A stretch of 64,000 nucleotides of DNA from Providencia alcalifaciens DSM 30120 (lineage in GTDB: Bacteria; Pseudomonadota; Gammaproteobacteria; Enterobacterales; Enterobacteriaceae): contig NZ_ABXW01000053.1 of assembly GCF_000173415.1 (NCBI RefSeq), forward strand, positions 283,743 to 347,742. The letters are read 5' to 3'. The number at the start of each line of letters is the position of its first letter. Position 1 is the first letter of the stretch. Shown here in pieces: positions 46,462 through 57,227 of the stretch. A model generated the notes under the pieces. That model was not told where the DNA came from and searched no databases. It saw nothing but the letters and a program-made list of their open reading frames with translations. A program made the position numbers and the translations under genes.

Positions 46462-47700
46462 TTAGCCGAGTAATTGTTTAATCCGCAACAACGCATTATA
46501 CAAAGCATCAATCTCTTGCTTTGTCGTATAAATACCTATAGACGCCCGACACATAGCTGGAACCTGATAGTGCTCCATTAACGGCATCGCACAATGGTGT
46601 CCTGTACGAATAGCAATCCCATATCTATCAAGAAATGCGCCAACATCATAGGCGTGATGCTCACCTAAATTAAAGGCGATCACCCCTTCTCGTTGATCAT
46701 TCCCATATAATCGAAGGGAAGGTACTTGCTTCAGCAACTCTGTGGCATATTGCATCAGCTGCTTTTCATATTCAAAAACGTCGCTAAGTCCCAAACCATT
46801 GAGATAATCAAAAGCAGCCCCTAAACCAACGATACCACTAATGTTCGGGGTTCCGGCTTCGAATCGCCAAGGAATATCTGCAAATGTAATCCCTTTTGTG
46901 AGACTAACTTGGCGGATCATCGCTCCGCCTCCTTCCCAAGGCGGCATTTTTTCTAACCATGCCTTTTTGCCGTATAAAATCCCAATCCCCGTTGGTCCAT
47001 ACAGCTTGTGCCCAGAGCAAACATAAAAGTCACAATCCAGCGCTTGAACATCCACTGTTTGATGCATAGCCCCTTGCGCGCCATCCACGACAATAGCGAG
47101 GGGATTTCCATATTGACTGGCAATTTCGCGCGCATGTGAAATCAATGCCTTCACTGGGTTAACTGTACCCAACACATTGGAAATATGGGTAAAGCTGAAT
47201 AATTTAGTCCGCGCATCAATCAGTTGTGTTAGTTGAGCCGTATCCAGTGTGCCATCTTCAACAATCGGCAAAATGCGGACTTCAAATCCACGTTCTTCTG
47301 CCAGCATAAACCATGGGACGATATTCGCATGGTGTTCCATTTCAGTGATAATAATATTGTCACCTTGCTGGATAAACTCACGCCCGAAGCTATTCGCAAC
47401 GAGATTAATCCCTTCTGTCGTGCCTTTAACAAACACAATCTCTTCAGGGGATGTGGCATGCAAAAAATCAGCGGCTTTTTGTCGTACATTTTCGACTCGC
47501 GTAGTCGCATTTGCGCTCAGCGTATGTACGCCACGATGAACCGCGGCATATTCGTGCAACGTAAATTGGCTTTCAGTATCCACAACGGATAACGGTTTCT
47601 GGGCGCTGGCTGCGCTATCCAGATATACCAGTGGATGGTTATTTACTGATTGCGCTAAGGCAGGAAAATCCTGCCTCACTGTTTCAACATCAAAGGCCAT
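46462..47700 (-). CDS. sufS: Cysteine desulfurase SufS
   Basis: PLP enzyme that mobilises sulfur from cysteine. The 412-residue protein has the PLP Lys in [11 protein letters not shown] and the catalytic Cys in [11 protein letters not shown] near the C-terminus, as in group II desulfurases. It starts 4 bases after the sufD stop. Confidence 0.97.
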   Translation of the reverse strand: MAFDVETVRQDFPALAQSVNNHPLVYLDSAASAQKPLSVVDTESQFTLHEYAAVHRGVHTLSANATTRVENVRQKAADFLHATSPEEIVFVKGTTEGINLVANSFGREFIQQGDNIIITEMEHHANIVPWFMLAEERGFEVRILPIVEDGTLDTAQLTQLIDARTKLFSFTHISNVLGTVNPVKALISHAREIASQYGNPLAIVVDGAQGAMHQTVDVQALDCDFYVCSGHKLYGPTGIGILYGKKAWLEKMPPWEGGGAMIRQVSLTKGITFADIPWRFEAGTPNISGIVGLGAAFDYLNGLGLSDVFEYEKQLMQYATELLKQVPSLRLYGNDQREGVIAFNLGEHHAYDVGAFLDRYGIAIRTGHHCAMPLMEHYQVPAMCRASIGIYTTKQEIDALYNALLRIKQLLG

Positions 47701-47704
47701 CGGT

Positions 47705-49012
47705 TTACACCTCTGCTAATCGCTGGTGAATACTCAACATTACTGCCTGTTTCAGCCCATCAATAGCAATAGATTCCGTTAACTCGGCGGCAAATGCGTT
47801 AATAATCATCTGTTTCGCAGCTTGGCTATCAATTCCTCTAGAGCGCAAATAAAAGAGCTGCTCGTCATCAATACGCCCGACCGTCGCACCGTGTCCACAT
47901 TTTACATCATCGGCATAAATTTCAAGTTGCGGTTTCGTATCGATTTCCGCTTTTTCACCCAGTAATAAGGTGTTGTTCGTCATTTGCCCATCTGTTTTTA
48001 GTGCATTCGGCGCAACTTTGATCATGCCGTTAAATACCGCTTTACTGCTATCCATAGCAATGACTTTGTGCAATTGATGGCTTGAGCAATAACCTGCATT
48101 ATGCTCAAGATAACTGCGTGTATCCGCAATTTCATTGCCTTGCGGTAACAGCAAACTATTTAACTCAAATTCCGTGTTTTCACCTTCAAGACGGCTACTC
48201 GTATGATGACGAGTCAGTCCAGCACCCAATAAAAAGCTACTGCTTTTCACTACGCTATCGCGACCTACGATAATGTCATTATGAGCAAAATGCTGAGCCG
48301 ATGCGTTCTCTGTCATGAGCTTGAAATGGGTAAATTGAACATTATCCCCTACTTCAACAGTCAAACGCCCGCCAGTGAGATGCGGTTGATCATCTAAGCT
48401 AACAAAATGTTCAATGACGTGAGATTGGCTATTATTTCCCAGCGTAAGATGATAACGATACTGGCTCATGTTCATCGCTTCTGGATCATGGCTACTACTG
48501 GAAATATTCAATAAATAAAGCGGCTTAGCTGCCACTTTATTGGCAGCAAGCTGAATAATCAGCGGCTGAACCGCTAAACATTCCGTGAGATGCAAGAAAA
48601 TCTCGCTACTCACTGCGTCTGGCAACCAATCTTGGCTATCAAGTAGTGAAACTTGAAATTCCCCTGTATCCACAGAGCTCAGTTCCGCATTATACCGACC
48701 ATCCACCAGCACAATGCGATACGCATCGATAGGTAACGCAAGAGCCTCACTCAGTTGTACTTGCTGGTTGGGCGAACTAAAACGATATTGGGTATTTAAC
48801 ACGCTATTAAGCGGCGTATAGTGCCAATCTTCATGACGAAACGCTGGTAGCCCTACATGCTTAGCAAGGCTCCAATGAGTTTGAGCATGCTGAGATTTTC
48901 CACCTGCCCCCTGCTCATATAACGTTTCAAAACGGCGCATCGCCTGTTGATTTAGTGCATCAACGGCAGCCCGCTTTTCAGTTCTTTCACTGTTGGTCAA
49001 TAAGCCAGCCAT
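47705..49012 (-). CDS. sufD: Fe-S scaffold subunit SufD
   Basis: Forms the SufBC2D scaffold with SufB and SufC. The 435-residue protein (423 in E. coli) shows the family core [22 protein letters not shown] and the conserved end region [29 protein letters not shown]. The start overlaps sufC by 26 bases, implying coupled translation. Confidence 0.97.
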   Translation of the reverse strand: MAGLLTNSERTEKRAAVDALNQQAMRRFETLYEQGAGGKSQHAQTHWSLAKHVGLPAFRHEDWHYTPLNSVLNTQYRFSSPNQQVQLSEALALPIDAYRIVLVDGRYNAELSSVDTGEFQVSLLDSQDWLPDAVSSEIFLHLTECLAVQPLIIQLAANKVAAKPLYLLNISSSSHDPEAMNMSQYRYHLTLGNNSQSHVIEHFVSLDDQPHLTGGRLTVEVGDNVQFTHFKLMTENASAQHFAHNDIIVGRDSVVKSSSFLLGAGLTRHHTSSRLEGENTEFELNSLLLPQGNEIADTRSYLEHNAGYCSSHQLHKVIAMDSSKAVFNGMIKVAPNALKTDGQMTNNTLLLGEKAEIDTKPQLEIYADDVKCGHGATVGRIDDEQLFYLRSRGIDSQAAKQMIINAFAAELTESIAIDGLKQAVMLSIHQRLAEV

Positions 49013-49733
49013 AGCCTTGCTCCTCCAGTTTTTTCGCTAAACTGAAATCACCTGATTTAATAATTTTTCCTTGATAAAGGACATGCACAAAATCGGGTTT
49101 TACGTAATCTAAAATGCGTTGATAGTGCGTCACGATGATAAACGAACGCTCAGGTGTGCGCAGAGAGTTCACCCCATTAGAGACAATCTTTAACGCATCG
49201 ATATCTAGACCAGAGTCAGTTTCGTCCAAGATACATAACTTCGGCTCTAATGCCGCCATCTGTAAAATATCATTACGTTTTTTCTCGCCACCCGAGAAAC
49301 CCACGTTCACAGAACGTGTTAACAGGTCTTGGGGCATATCTAATAATTCGATTTTATCTTCAATAAAATCTTGAAAATCAAAACGGTCTAGAGGCTCTTG
49401 TTGGCGGTATTCACGAACTGCATTCACTGAAGTTTGCAGAAAAAACTGGTTACTGACGCCTGGAATTTCAACTGGGTATTGGAATGCAAGAAAAATACCT
49501 TCACCAGCCCGCTCTTCAGGATCTAACGCTAATAAATCCTTACCATTGAACGTCACTTCGCCGCTATCAACTTGATAATCTTCGCGTCCCGCTAAGGTCG
49601 CGGATAACGTACTCTTACCCGAACCATTTGGTCCCATAATAGCGTGAACTTCCCCTGATTTAATTTCCAGAGATAAGCCTTTTAAGATTTCATTACCTTC
49701 TACACTTACATGCAAATCTTTAATACTTAACAT
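48987..49733 (-). CDS. sufC: Fe-S assembly ATPase SufC
   Basis: ABC-type ATPase that drives Fe-S cluster assembly on SufBCD. The 248-residue protein has Walker A GPNGSGKST, signature FSGGEKKRND, Walker B LCILDETDSGLD and the switch His in FIIVTHYQ. No membrane segments, as expected. Confidence 0.98.
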   Translation of the reverse strand: MLSIKDLHVSVEGNEILKGLSLEIKSGEVHAIMGPNGSGKSTLSATLAGREDYQVDSGEVTFNGKDLLALDPEERAGEGIFLAFQYPVEIPGVSNQFFLQTSVNAVREYRQQEPLDRFDFQDFIEDKIELLDMPQDLLTRSVNVGFSGGEKKRNDILQMAALEPKLCILDETDSGLDIDALKIVSNGVNSLRTPERSFIIVTHYQRILDYVKPDFVHVLYQGKIIKSGDFSLAKKLEEQGYGWLIDQQ

Positions 49734-49778
49734 ATCAACATGCCTTTGGCGCTTAAGCGCAACTAAACTCGGTTAGGA

Positions 49779-51278
49779 TCAGCCCACACTATGTTCTAAG
49801 CTGATAGCCAATAATTTTTGTGCCTCAACGGCAAACTCTAATGGCAGTTCTGAGAAAACATCTTTGCAGAAACCGTTAACAATCATTGAGATAGCATCAT
49901 CTTCGCTGATCCCACGTTGCAAGCAATAAAATAGCTGGTCTTCCCCAATACGGGAGGTTGTCGCTTCATGCTCCAATTGTGCCGTATTGTTCTTCACTTC
50001 CACATACGGGAAGGTATGCGCACCACATTGGGTACCTATGAGCATCGAATCACACTGGGTAAAGTTACGAGCGTTATGGGCGCTAGGAAGAATTTTGACT
50101 AAACCACGATAGCTATTTTGGCTTTTACCTGCCGAAATTCCCTTCGAGATAATGGTTGAGCGAGTATTTTTACCAATATGGATCATCTTGGTCCCTGTAT
50201 CCGCTTGCTGATTACCGTTGGTCAGCGCGACAGAGAAAAATTCGCCTACCGAGTTATCCCCTTTTAAGATCACACTCGGGTATTTCCATGTAATCGCAGA
50301 GCCTGTTTCGGATTGGGTCCACGACATTTTGGAATTTTCACCTTCGCACAGGGCTCGCTTAGTCACGAAATTGAGGATCCCCCCAGTTTCGCTATCGCCA
50401 CCAGAGAACCAGTTCTGCACCGTCGAATATTTGACTTCAGCATCTTTATGGATAATCACTTCGACTACGGCTGCATGTAACTGATAGCTATCGCGCACAG
50501 GCGCTGAACAGCCTTCGATATAGCTCACATAGCTGCCTTCATCTGCGATTAAGATGGTACGCTCAAATTGCCCTGTTTTTGCCGCATTAATACGGAAGTA
50601 CGTTGATAATTCCATCGGGCAGCGAACCCCTTTCGGGATATAAACAAACGTTCCATCTGATGCCACTGCGGCATTCAGTGCGGCAAAGAAATTATCATGG
50701 CTCGAGACTACGCTACCTAAATATTTTTGGACGAGTTCTGGGTATTCTTGAATAGCTTCACTGAACGAGCAAAAAATAATCCCGTGTTTGGCCAAATCAC
50801 CGCGGTAGGTTGTTGATACAGAAACAGAGTCAAATATCGCATCCACGGCGACTTTGCTTCCTTCACGAACAGGGACACCGAGTTGGTTGAAGGCATCTTC
50901 AACTTCGCTCGTCAGGTAATTTGCCTCTTCAGCCGTACCCGTTGATTGCGTCGCCCCTGATTGTGAACCGCAGGTATCATCACACGACCCACAGGAAGGT
51001 GCTGAATAATAACTATAATCTTGATAATCTAAGTTTGGATAATGTGCTTTCAGCCAATGCGGCTCTTCCATTCCTTTCCAATGATTGAATGCATCTAGAC
51101 GGAACTGCAACATCCATTCAGGTTCATTACGTTTAGCAGAAATGGCGCGAACGACATCTTCATTGAGCCCTTTAGCCATCTCATCGGTGGCAACTTGGGT
51201 AAAAAAGCCTTCTTTATAACGTTTTTCATCAAGCCAGCTTTGAACATCTTCGCCAACTTCTACATTGCTCTGAGACAT
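49779..51278 (-). CDS. sufB: Fe-S scaffold subunit SufB
   Basis: The main cluster scaffold. The 499-residue protein (495 in E. coli) has [20 protein letters not shown] in the beta-helix domain and the C-terminal part [20 protein letters not shown] with the conserved Cys needed for assembly. It has a Cys-rich stretch near residue 100 ([11 protein letters not shown]), which E. coli SufB also carries. It starts 16 bases after the sufA stop. Confidence 0.97.
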   Translation of the reverse strand: MSQSNVEVGEDVQSWLDEKRYKEGFFTQVATDEMAKGLNEDVVRAISAKRNEPEWMLQFRLDAFNHWKGMEEPHWLKAHYPNLDYQDYSYYSAPSCGSCDDTCGSQSGATQSTGTAEEANYLTSEVEDAFNQLGVPVREGSKVAVDAIFDSVSVSTTYRGDLAKHGIIFCSFSEAIQEYPELVQKYLGSVVSSHDNFFAALNAAVASDGTFVYIPKGVRCPMELSTYFRINAAKTGQFERTILIADEGSYVSYIEGCSAPVRDSYQLHAAVVEVIIHKDAEVKYSTVQNWFSGGDSETGGILNFVTKRALCEGENSKMSWTQSETGSAITWKYPSVILKGDNSVGEFFSVALTNGNQQADTGTKMIHIGKNTRSTIISKGISAGKSQNSYRGLVKILPSAHNARNFTQCDSMLIGTQCGAHTFPYVEVKNNTAQLEHEATTSRIGEDQLFYCLQRGISEDDAISMIVNGFCKDVFSELPLEFAVEAQKLLAISLEHSVG

Positions 51279-51294
51279 AATCTAGCTTCACAAG

Positions 51295-51663
51295 TTAAAC
51301 GCCGAAGCTTTCACCACACCCACAGGCATGCTGAGCTTTCGGGTTATTAAATTTAAAAATATGGTTAAGCCCTTCTTGGACATAATCCACTACGGTGCCA
51401 TCAATAAATGGCATAGCTTGTTTTGGTACATATAGGTGTGCACCATCGAGTTCAAACAGCAAGTGGTCATCGGTTGGATTTTCAATCATCTCGAAGACAT
51501 ATCCAAAACCCGCACATCCTGACTGTTTGACGCCAAGCGACAGTCCCTTGCTATTCGGTGTTTGAAGAACCAATTTATTAATCTGTTTAGCGGCATTCGG
51601 GGTTAGGCTGACGCCCTGCCATGAATTTTCATCCAATGAAAATGTTTCTACACCATCAGTCAT
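51295..51663 (-). CDS. sufA: A-type Fe-S carrier SufA
   Basis: Carries assembled clusters to apo-proteins. The 122-residue protein has the three conserved cysteines: one in KQSGCAGFGY and two in the C-terminal HACGCGESF. Start 51663 (MTDGVETF) has GAGGTC upstream and gives the E. coli length; the longer frame runs through the regulatory region. First gene of sufABCDSE. Confidence 0.97.
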   Translation of the reverse strand: MTDGVETFSLDENSWQGVSLTPNAAKQINKLVLQTPNSKGLSLGVKQSGCAGFGYVFEMIENPTDDHLLFELDGAHLYVPKQAMPFIDGTVVDYVQEGLNHIFKFNNPKAQHACGCGESFGV

Positions 51664-51726
51664 TTTGACCTCACTTTTCTTATGGTTTTTCAGCCTGTTA
51701 TCAGCGATTTCTTCTCTATATGACAT

Positions 51727-51739
51727 GGTAATGATTACC
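51727..51739 (-). promoter_or_regulatory. Putative Fur box of the suf operon
   Basis: GGTAATGATTACC, a perfect 6-1-6 inverted repeat of Fur type, 64 bases before the sufA start. E. coli suf is Fur-repressed. Confidence 0.6.
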
Positions 51740-51747
51740 CATATGAC

Positions 51748-51773
51748 TTCAACCATTTGTTTTAAGAGGTTAT
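51748..51773 (-). promoter_or_regulatory. Putative type 2 IscR site of the suf operon
   Basis: On the minus strand a 26-base stretch starts ATAACC and ends GGTTGAA, matching the outer conserved parts of the type 2 IscR consensus (AWARCC ... KKKTKWA). The centre matches poorly. Apo-IscR activates suf in E. coli. Confidence 0.45.
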
Positions 51774-52000
51774 AGCGATGAGAGGACATTATTGATGCCA
51801 TTTCCACACAAGATAAAGTCTAACCAATTAATTATTAAGCAATAATTTTAGATTATGATGATATTTATTATGTATTATTGAGTACATAAAAATGACACAA
51901 ATTAATAAAGTAATATTTGATATAGGACGAAATTAATTGAGTAAAAATAAATAATTCAGATAGGTTATAAAGTTTTGATATGAAAGACAAATAAATGGAT
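51774..52000. other. Upstream region of suf, nothing further
   Basis: AT-rich gap between the suf regulatory sites and the menI terminator. OxyR and IHF sites are expected from E. coli but were not identified. Confidence 0.35.
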
Positions 52001-52027
52001 GATACCCTCAAATAAACTGAGGGTATC
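52001..52027 (-). terminator. Hairpin after menI
   Basis: Perfect 10-bp stem GATACCCTCA (52001-52010) / TGAGGGTATC (52018-52027) with a 7-base loop; weak T-tail. Confidence 0.65.
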
Positions 52028-52046
52028 TATCAGGCGAAATTGCTGA

Positions 52047-52463
52047 TTATTCAAACAAAATCGCGGTGGTTAAACGAGAAGTACAACACAGCTGCCCTTT
52101 CTCGTTAAAAATTTCGATATTCCACACCTGCTGACGACGCCCTAAATGAATCGGTTTGCAGACACCTCTCACTATACCTTCCCGAGCGGCACGAACATGG
52201 TTAGCATTAATTTCCAAACCAACCACTCGCTGCTCACCTTCACTGCAAAGATAACCGGCAATGGAACCTAAAGATTCCGCTAATACCACGGATGCTCCAC
52301 CGTGTAATAACCCAAAGGGTTGCTTAGTACGGTGATCTACCGGCATCGTCCCTTCAAGGTAATCATCACCAAAGCCAGTGATTTCAATCCCCAAGTGGCC
52401 TAACATACAGCCTTCAGCCATTGCTGCCATTTGTTGTAAGTTAAATTGACGCTTCCAAATCAT
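52047..52463 (-). CDS. menI: Hotdog thioesterase MenI (YdiI)
   Basis: Hydrolyses 1,4-dihydroxy-2-naphthoyl-CoA in menaquinone synthesis. The 138-residue hotdog-fold protein has the family core TKQPFGLLHGGASVVLAESLGS with the catalytic Glu, and LEINANHVRAAREG. It overlaps the ydiJ stop by 4 bases. Small hotdog enzymes have wide substrate ranges, so the assignment leans on the E. coli ydiI-ydiJ context. Confidence 0.92.
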   Translation of the reverse strand: MIWKRQFNLQQMAAMAEGCMLGHLGIEITGFGDDYLEGTMPVDHRTKQPFGLLHGGASVVLAESLGSIAGYLCSEGEQRVVGLEINANHVRAAREGIVRGVCKPIHLGRRQQVWNIEIFNEKGQLCCTSRLTTAILFE

Positions 52464-55400
52464 GAAACAATCTCCAGTAAGGCTTGAATTGGGTGTTTAA
52501 TTGCCGTTTTTTCCATTCGTTTTACTTGGCTACGGCAGGAATATCCCGAGCTTAAACAACGCTCTAAGGGTAATTTTTCTATCGCAGGTTTCCACGACAA
52601 ATTATAAATACCTTTTGAGTTTTCGAGATTCGCAACTTCATGACCATAAGTACCCGCCATACCGCAACAACCCACGCTAACATTGATGAGCTTGCGTCCA
52701 TAACGCGTAAATAATGCCGCCCACTGATTAGCACTATTAGGCAATGCGGTGGATTCTGTACAGTGACCAAAGAAATACCAAGGCTGCTCATCCGCTCCAC
52801 TCGTCTCTATTTGCACCGGTAATGAAATTAGCCATTCATGAGCTAGCATCACCGTAAATTGGCACTGCTGCTCGCCCAATATTTCATGATATTCATCGCG
52901 ATAACATAGTACCAGCGCAGGATCGACCCCGACCATAGGTAATTTCAGCTTAGCAACCCGATTTAAAAACTCCGATGTTTTACGTGCGGTTTTTGCAAAG
53001 CGACTTAAAAAACCTTTAATATGCTGCGCTTTGCCATTCGGTGAAAACGGCAATAAGACAGGCTTATAACCCAATTTGTCAATCAGCCGAACAAAGTCAA
53101 CGACCACTTTCGCATCATAATAACTGGTGAACGGATCTTGCACGACTAACACATGTTTTTCACGTTGGCTCGCTGACATTCCCTCAAGTTGCTCCAACGT
53201 CATTGATGTTGCGGCATGACCCGATAACTCTTGTTTCAACGTCGGTTGTGAAAACAGCGGCAAATCCACCATACCAATGGTGCGCTCACTAAGCTTTTGC
53301 ACCAATGTTTGGCGTAAAAAGAAGTTAAACACACCCGATGCCTTTGACAGCAATGGTGCACTCACTTCCACATTCGCCACAATATGGTCACGCACAGGTC
53401 GCAAATAGCGACTATGGTAAAGAGCAAGGAATTTTGCACGGAAAGATGGCACATCAATTTTAATTGGGCATTGAGTGGAGCACGCTTTACAGGCTAAGCA
53501 ACCTGACATGGAGGCTTTTACTTCATGGGAGAAATCATAGTCCCCCTGTTTAGCACGCCATGAATTACGCGTTTTTTCAATTAGCCCACGCAGCGATGGA
53601 GAATCGCTTTTGACACCTTTATCAATCTGTTCTGGTGTTACGCCTTGCTCTGCCAATAGGCGTAGCCATTCACGGACTAACGTGGCGCGACCTTTCGGTG
53701 AATGAACCCGCTGACCACTGATTTTCATTGATGGGCACATTGGGCTTTTCACATCAAAGTTAAAACATAGCCCATTACCATTACAATCCATAGCTCCCCG
53801 AAATTCTTGGCGCATTTGAATTGGAATTTGACGATCAAAAGTACCTCGTTTCACCGCATCGACTTGCTTCATTGAGGCATCGATACCTGCAGGTGGGCAT
53901 ATTTTACCTGGATTCAAACGGTTATCGGGATCAAAAGCCGCTTTTATATTGCGTAGTTCACCATATAGCACCTCGCCAAAGAACTCAGGGCTATATTGTG
54001 CCCTAAAGCCTTTACCGTGCTCCCCCCACAGTAACCCGCCATATTTTGCAGTTAACGCAACAATCTCATCAGAAATTTGCTTCATCAATATTTCTTGTTG
54101 AGGGTCGCACATGTCTAATGCAGGACGAACATGTAGCACACCGGCATCGACGTGACCAAACATGCCATAATTCAATTTATGTCTATCCAACAGAGCCCTA
54201 AACTCGGCAATATAATCCGCAAGGTGTTCTGGTGGTACACAAGTATCCTCAACAAAAGGGATCGGTTTTGCTGCGCCTTTACTATTACCCAGTAATCCCA
54301 CTGCTTTTTTGCGCATATTATAGATACGTGTAATATCATCCAGGTCATGGCAGACCTGATAACCAATCACTCCAGCCTGATTATTTGCCATCAGTTCATC
54401 AAGACGTTGGCATAAGCTATCGGTCAACTGATTAATTTCATTCTCATCATCACCACTAAACTCAACAATGTTCAGCCCTAACATCTCTTTATTCGGGACA
54501 TCTGTGATTAGTGATTTTACTGAGTGCCAGACGATATCTTCTTTCGCTAAATTGAGCACTTTGGAATCAACTGTTTCCACTGATAGTGCCTGTGCTTGTA
54601 CCATAAATGGTGCATTACGTAGCGCAGATTCAAACGAATCATATTTAACGTTCACTAGGCGACGTACTTTCGGTAACGGCGTAATATCTAATGTGGCTTC
54701 GGTAATAAACGCCAGAGATCCCTCAGAACCTGTTAAAATACGAGTTAAGTCAAACTGGGTAAGGTCATCACTAAAGACATGACGTAGGTCATAGCCCGTT
54801 AAAAATCGGTTTAATTTTGGGAATTTTTCTTCGATTAACGGACGTTGCTCTAAACAACGCTCAAGTACGGTTTTATAAATTCGACCTTCTACTGAATCCT
54901 CTAACGCAATCGTTTGGGCGAGTTCGATAGGCATAGCTCGGGTATCTAGGCAGGCGCCCCCTAAAACCATCGCTTTAACACCCAAAACGTGATCTGACGT
55001 TTTGCCATACACCAATGAGCCCTGTCCAGATGCATCAGTGTTAATCATGCCACCCAGTGTTGCACGGTTACTCGTTGATAATTCTGGAGAGAAGAAATAC
55101 CCATACGGTTTTAGAAACTGGTTAAGCTGGTCTTTAATAACCCCCGCTTCAACCTTTACCCATCCTTGCTCTGGGTTAATTTCTAAAATTCGATTCATAT
55201 AACGGGACATATCCACCACAATACCTTCGGTGAGTGACTGCCCATTTGTGCCCGTACCACCTCCCCGTGGAGTGAAGCTGAGTTCGCGGTATTTATCTTG
55301 CCCTGCTACGCGCGTAATAATTTGCACGTCAGCACTTGAACGTGGAAATATAACTGCGTGAGGTAATAGTTGGTAAATGCTGTTATCCGTTGCCATAGAC

Positions 55401-55516
55401 AAACGCTCAGCATAGCTGGTGCCAGTATCACCAGTAAAACCTTGCTGTTGTAACTCGTGCAGAAATTGTATGGCTAACTGACTAAGATGTGGTGCTTCAG
55501 ATATACGCGGGATCAT
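52460..55516 (-). CDS. ydiJ: FAD/Fe-S D-2-hydroxyacid dehydrogenase YdiJ
   Basis: Large 1018-residue flavoprotein, the same length as E. coli YdiJ, a D-2-hydroxyglutarate dehydrogenase. It has an N-terminal FAD_binding_4 domain (RGGGTGTNGQS), the FAD-linked oxidase C-terminal domain (GHVDAGVLHVRP, RLNPGKI), a ferredoxin-type region (CLACKACSTQCPIKID) and a CCG-like end (VGCCGMAGTYGHE). Transcribed with menI. Confidence 0.95.
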   Translation of the reverse strand: MIPRISEAPHLSQLAIQFLHELQQQGFTGDTGTSYAERLSMATDNSIYQLLPHAVIFPRSSADVQIITRVAGQDKYRELSFTPRGGGTGTNGQSLTEGIVVDMSRYMNRILEINPEQGWVKVEAGVIKDQLNQFLKPYGYFFSPELSTSNRATLGGMINTDASGQGSLVYGKTSDHVLGVKAMVLGGACLDTRAMPIELAQTIALEDSVEGRIYKTVLERCLEQRPLIEEKFPKLNRFLTGYDLRHVFSDDLTQFDLTRILTGSEGSLAFITEATLDITPLPKVRRLVNVKYDSFESALRNAPFMVQAQALSVETVDSKVLNLAKEDIVWHSVKSLITDVPNKEMLGLNIVEFSGDDENEINQLTDSLCQRLDELMANNQAGVIGYQVCHDLDDITRIYNMRKKAVGLLGNSKGAAKPIPFVEDTCVPPEHLADYIAEFRALLDRHKLNYGMFGHVDAGVLHVRPALDMCDPQQEILMKQISDEIVALTAKYGGLLWGEHGKGFRAQYSPEFFGEVLYGELRNIKAAFDPDNRLNPGKICPPAGIDASMKQVDAVKRGTFDRQIPIQMRQEFRGAMDCNGNGLCFNFDVKSPMCPSMKISGQRVHSPKGRATLVREWLRLLAEQGVTPEQIDKGVKSDSPSLRGLIEKTRNSWRAKQGDYDFSHEVKASMSGCLACKACSTQCPIKIDVPSFRAKFLALYHSRYLRPVRDHIVANVEVSAPLLSKASGVFNFFLRQTLVQKLSERTIGMVDLPLFSQPTLKQELSGHAATSMTLEQLEGMSASQREKHVLVVQDPFTSYYDAKVVVDFVRLIDKLGYKPVLLPFSPNGKAQHIKGFLSRFAKTARKTSEFLNRVAKLKLPMVGVDPALVLCYRDEYHEILGEQQCQFTVMLAHEWLISLPVQIETSGADEQPWYFFGHCTESTALPNSANQWAALFTRYGRKLINVSVGCCGMAGTYGHEVANLENSKGIYNLSWKPAIEKLPLERCLSSGYSCRSQVKRMEKTAIKHPIQALLEIVS

Positions 55517-55770
55517 TATTAATCATGACTCTTGTTGTTGAGTAATCGCATTTGTCGTGATGTACTATCCTTAGTTTAAGTAGCACAATAGGCACAAGGT
55601 TTATTGAACGATCTCCTCGCGACCTGTAAAGATAGCGCATCTGCCGATGACATTGTCAGTAAAACCATATCACAATATTGTTTCTTTTAAGCATGAAAAA
55701 TAATTACGTTATTTTCACCTGTAAAAGCACTAACCCCACAGAATTTTCATTTATTAAGGATTGATCATTA

Positions 55771-56886
55771 ATGGAAAAATCGCAAAAACGCTTGGACTTA
55801 CCCAAGCTTGTCCTAGGGCTGCTCTCCATTATCTTTATGATAGCCACCTGTTTTTGGGTTTTAAGCCCATTTATTTTAGGATTTATATGGGCGGGGATGA
55901 TGGTGATTGCGACTTGGCCAATTCTCTTACGATTAGAAGCACGCCTTTGGCATAAACGTTGGCTCGCCTCACTTACCATGGTTCTGCTGATCTTTCTTCT
56001 ATTTGTTATTCCAACCAGTATTTTGATTGGCAGCATTATCCAAAACAGTGCGCCGCTCATTGAATTGGCAAAATCCCCCACTAACATGACACTGCCTGAC
56101 TTAGAGTGGTTAAACCAAATTCCAATGGTGGGCGAAAAACTGTATTACGCTTGGCATAGTCTCGTCGCCAGTGGCGGAAACGCATTATTGGCAAAAGTTC
56201 AACCTTACTTTGGTCAAGCTGCGGGTTGGTTTGCCACTCAAGCCATTAGTGCTAGTCGTTTCTTGTTCCACCTTGTCTTAATGCTACTATTTAGCGGGTT
56301 ACTCTACTATAAAGGTGAATTAGTGACTTTGGGTGTTCGTCACTTTGCTGTACGCCTTGCCGGCATTCGTGGTGATGCAGCAGTGGTTCTCGCAGCGCAA
56401 TCCATTCGTGCTGTCGCGCTAGGGGTTGTCGTCACTGCACTGATCCAAGCGATTGTCGGTGGAATTGGTCTAGCTCTGTCTGGTATTAGCTATGCCGCTA
56501 TCCTTACTGTTTTAATTTTTATCTGCTGCGTAGCGCAACTTGGTCCTCTGCTAGTGATGGTGCCTTCTGTGCTCTGGTTATTTTGGACAGGTGATACCAC
56601 ATGGGCGATTATTCTCGGTGTATGGGCAGCGGTTGTTGCGACCATGGACGGCGTATTACGCCCTTGGCTCATCAAGATGGGGGCAGACCTTCCTATGGTG
56701 CTTATTTTAGTGGGAGTCATTGGAGGCATCTTGTCATTCGGGATGATAGGTCTATTTATTGGACCGGTTGTACTGGCCGTTTCATACAGCCTACTTAAAG
56801 CGTGGATGAACGAAGTTGCGCCACCAAGCGAAGATTTAGAAGCCACTGAAAAATTTCTTGAAGAAGAATTTTTAATGAAGAAATAA
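55771..56886 (+). CDS. ydiK: AI-2E-family transporter YdiK
   Basis: Inner-membrane protein of 371 residues with seven to eight hydrophobic segments and the family's C-terminal run (GGILSFGMIGLFIGPVVLAV). Members export or transport small molecules; substrate for YdiK is not known. E. coli YdiK has 370 residues and is also followed by rprA. Divergent from ydiJ. Confidence 0.92.
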   Translation: MEKSQKRLDLPKLVLGLLSIIFMIATCFWVLSPFILGFIWAGMMVIATWPILLRLEARLWHKRWLASLTMVLLIFLLFVIPTSILIGSIIQNSAPLIELAKSPTNMTLPDLEWLNQIPMVGEKLYYAWHSLVASGGNALLAKVQPYFGQAAGWFATQAISASRFLFHLVLMLLFSGLLYYKGELVTLGVRHFAVRLAGIRGDAAVVLAAQSIRAVALGVVVTALIQAIVGGIGLALSGISYAAILTVLIFICCVAQLGPLLVMVPSVLWLFWTGDTTWAIILGVWAAVVATMDGVLRPWLIKMGADLPMVLILVGVIGGILSFGMIGLFIGPVVLAVSYSLLKAWMNEVAPPSEDLEATEKFLEEEFLMKK

Positions 56887-56900
56887 ATTTAGTTTAATCC

Positions 56901-56934
56901 GGAAAAACATGTTTCATTTTGAACATGTTTTTCC
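56901..56934 (+). terminator. Terminator of ydiK
   Basis: Perfect 13-bp stem GGAAAAACATGTT (56901-56913) / AACATGTTTTTCC (56922-56934). Confidence 0.8.
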
Positions 56935-57060
56935 ATTTAGACATTCTCATTAATATTTAGAAACAATATTTAACACTCTACTGTTAGTTTTTATTTTAAA
57001 TTATGTTAATATCCCTCCGTCGAATGAATAATCATTTTAGAACAATAAGTAATATTTTAT
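56935..57060. other. Gap between ydiK and rprA
   Basis: About 125 AT-rich bases without ORF or RNA gene recognised. Confidence 0.4.
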
Positions 57061-57103
57061 TAAGAGTGTTCTGAGTGATTAACTTATTTAAACGGTTTAA
57101 TAT
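57061..57103 (+). promoter_or_regulatory. Rcs-type promoter of rprA
   Basis: TAAGAGTGTTCTGA (57061-57074) resembles the RcsB box TAAGA-N4-TCC/TA. It is centred about 42 bases before a start predicted from -10 box TAATAT (57098-57103). There is no good -35, as is normal for an activator-dependent promoter. Confidence 0.55.
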
Positions 57104-57109
57104 ATTTCC

Positions 57110-57227
57110 GTTAATATCTCTTCGATAATGAATTAATAAGTTGCGTTATTTAATTTCCAACGTGACTTACTTAGCCGAATTGCTGTGTGTAGTCTTTGCC
57201 TGTCAGCCCATGATAGGCTTTTTTTTT
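57110..57227 (+). ncRNA. rprA: Small regulatory RNA RprA
   Basis: The 3' half carries CGAATTGCTGTGTGTAGTCT followed by TTGCC (57177-57200), as I recall it from E. coli RprA, then a hairpin and nine Ts. It lies just after ydiK, as in E. coli. RprA is an Hfq-binding, Rcs-induced RNA that promotes rpoS translation. Predicted length about 118 nt versus 105 in E. coli. The 5' half has diverged, and the 5' end is inferred only from the promoter. Confidence 0.9.
57198..57227 (+). terminator. Terminator of RprA
   Basis: Stem GCCTGTCA (57198-57205) / TGATAGGC (57211-57218) with one G-T pair, then nine Ts. Confidence 0.88.
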
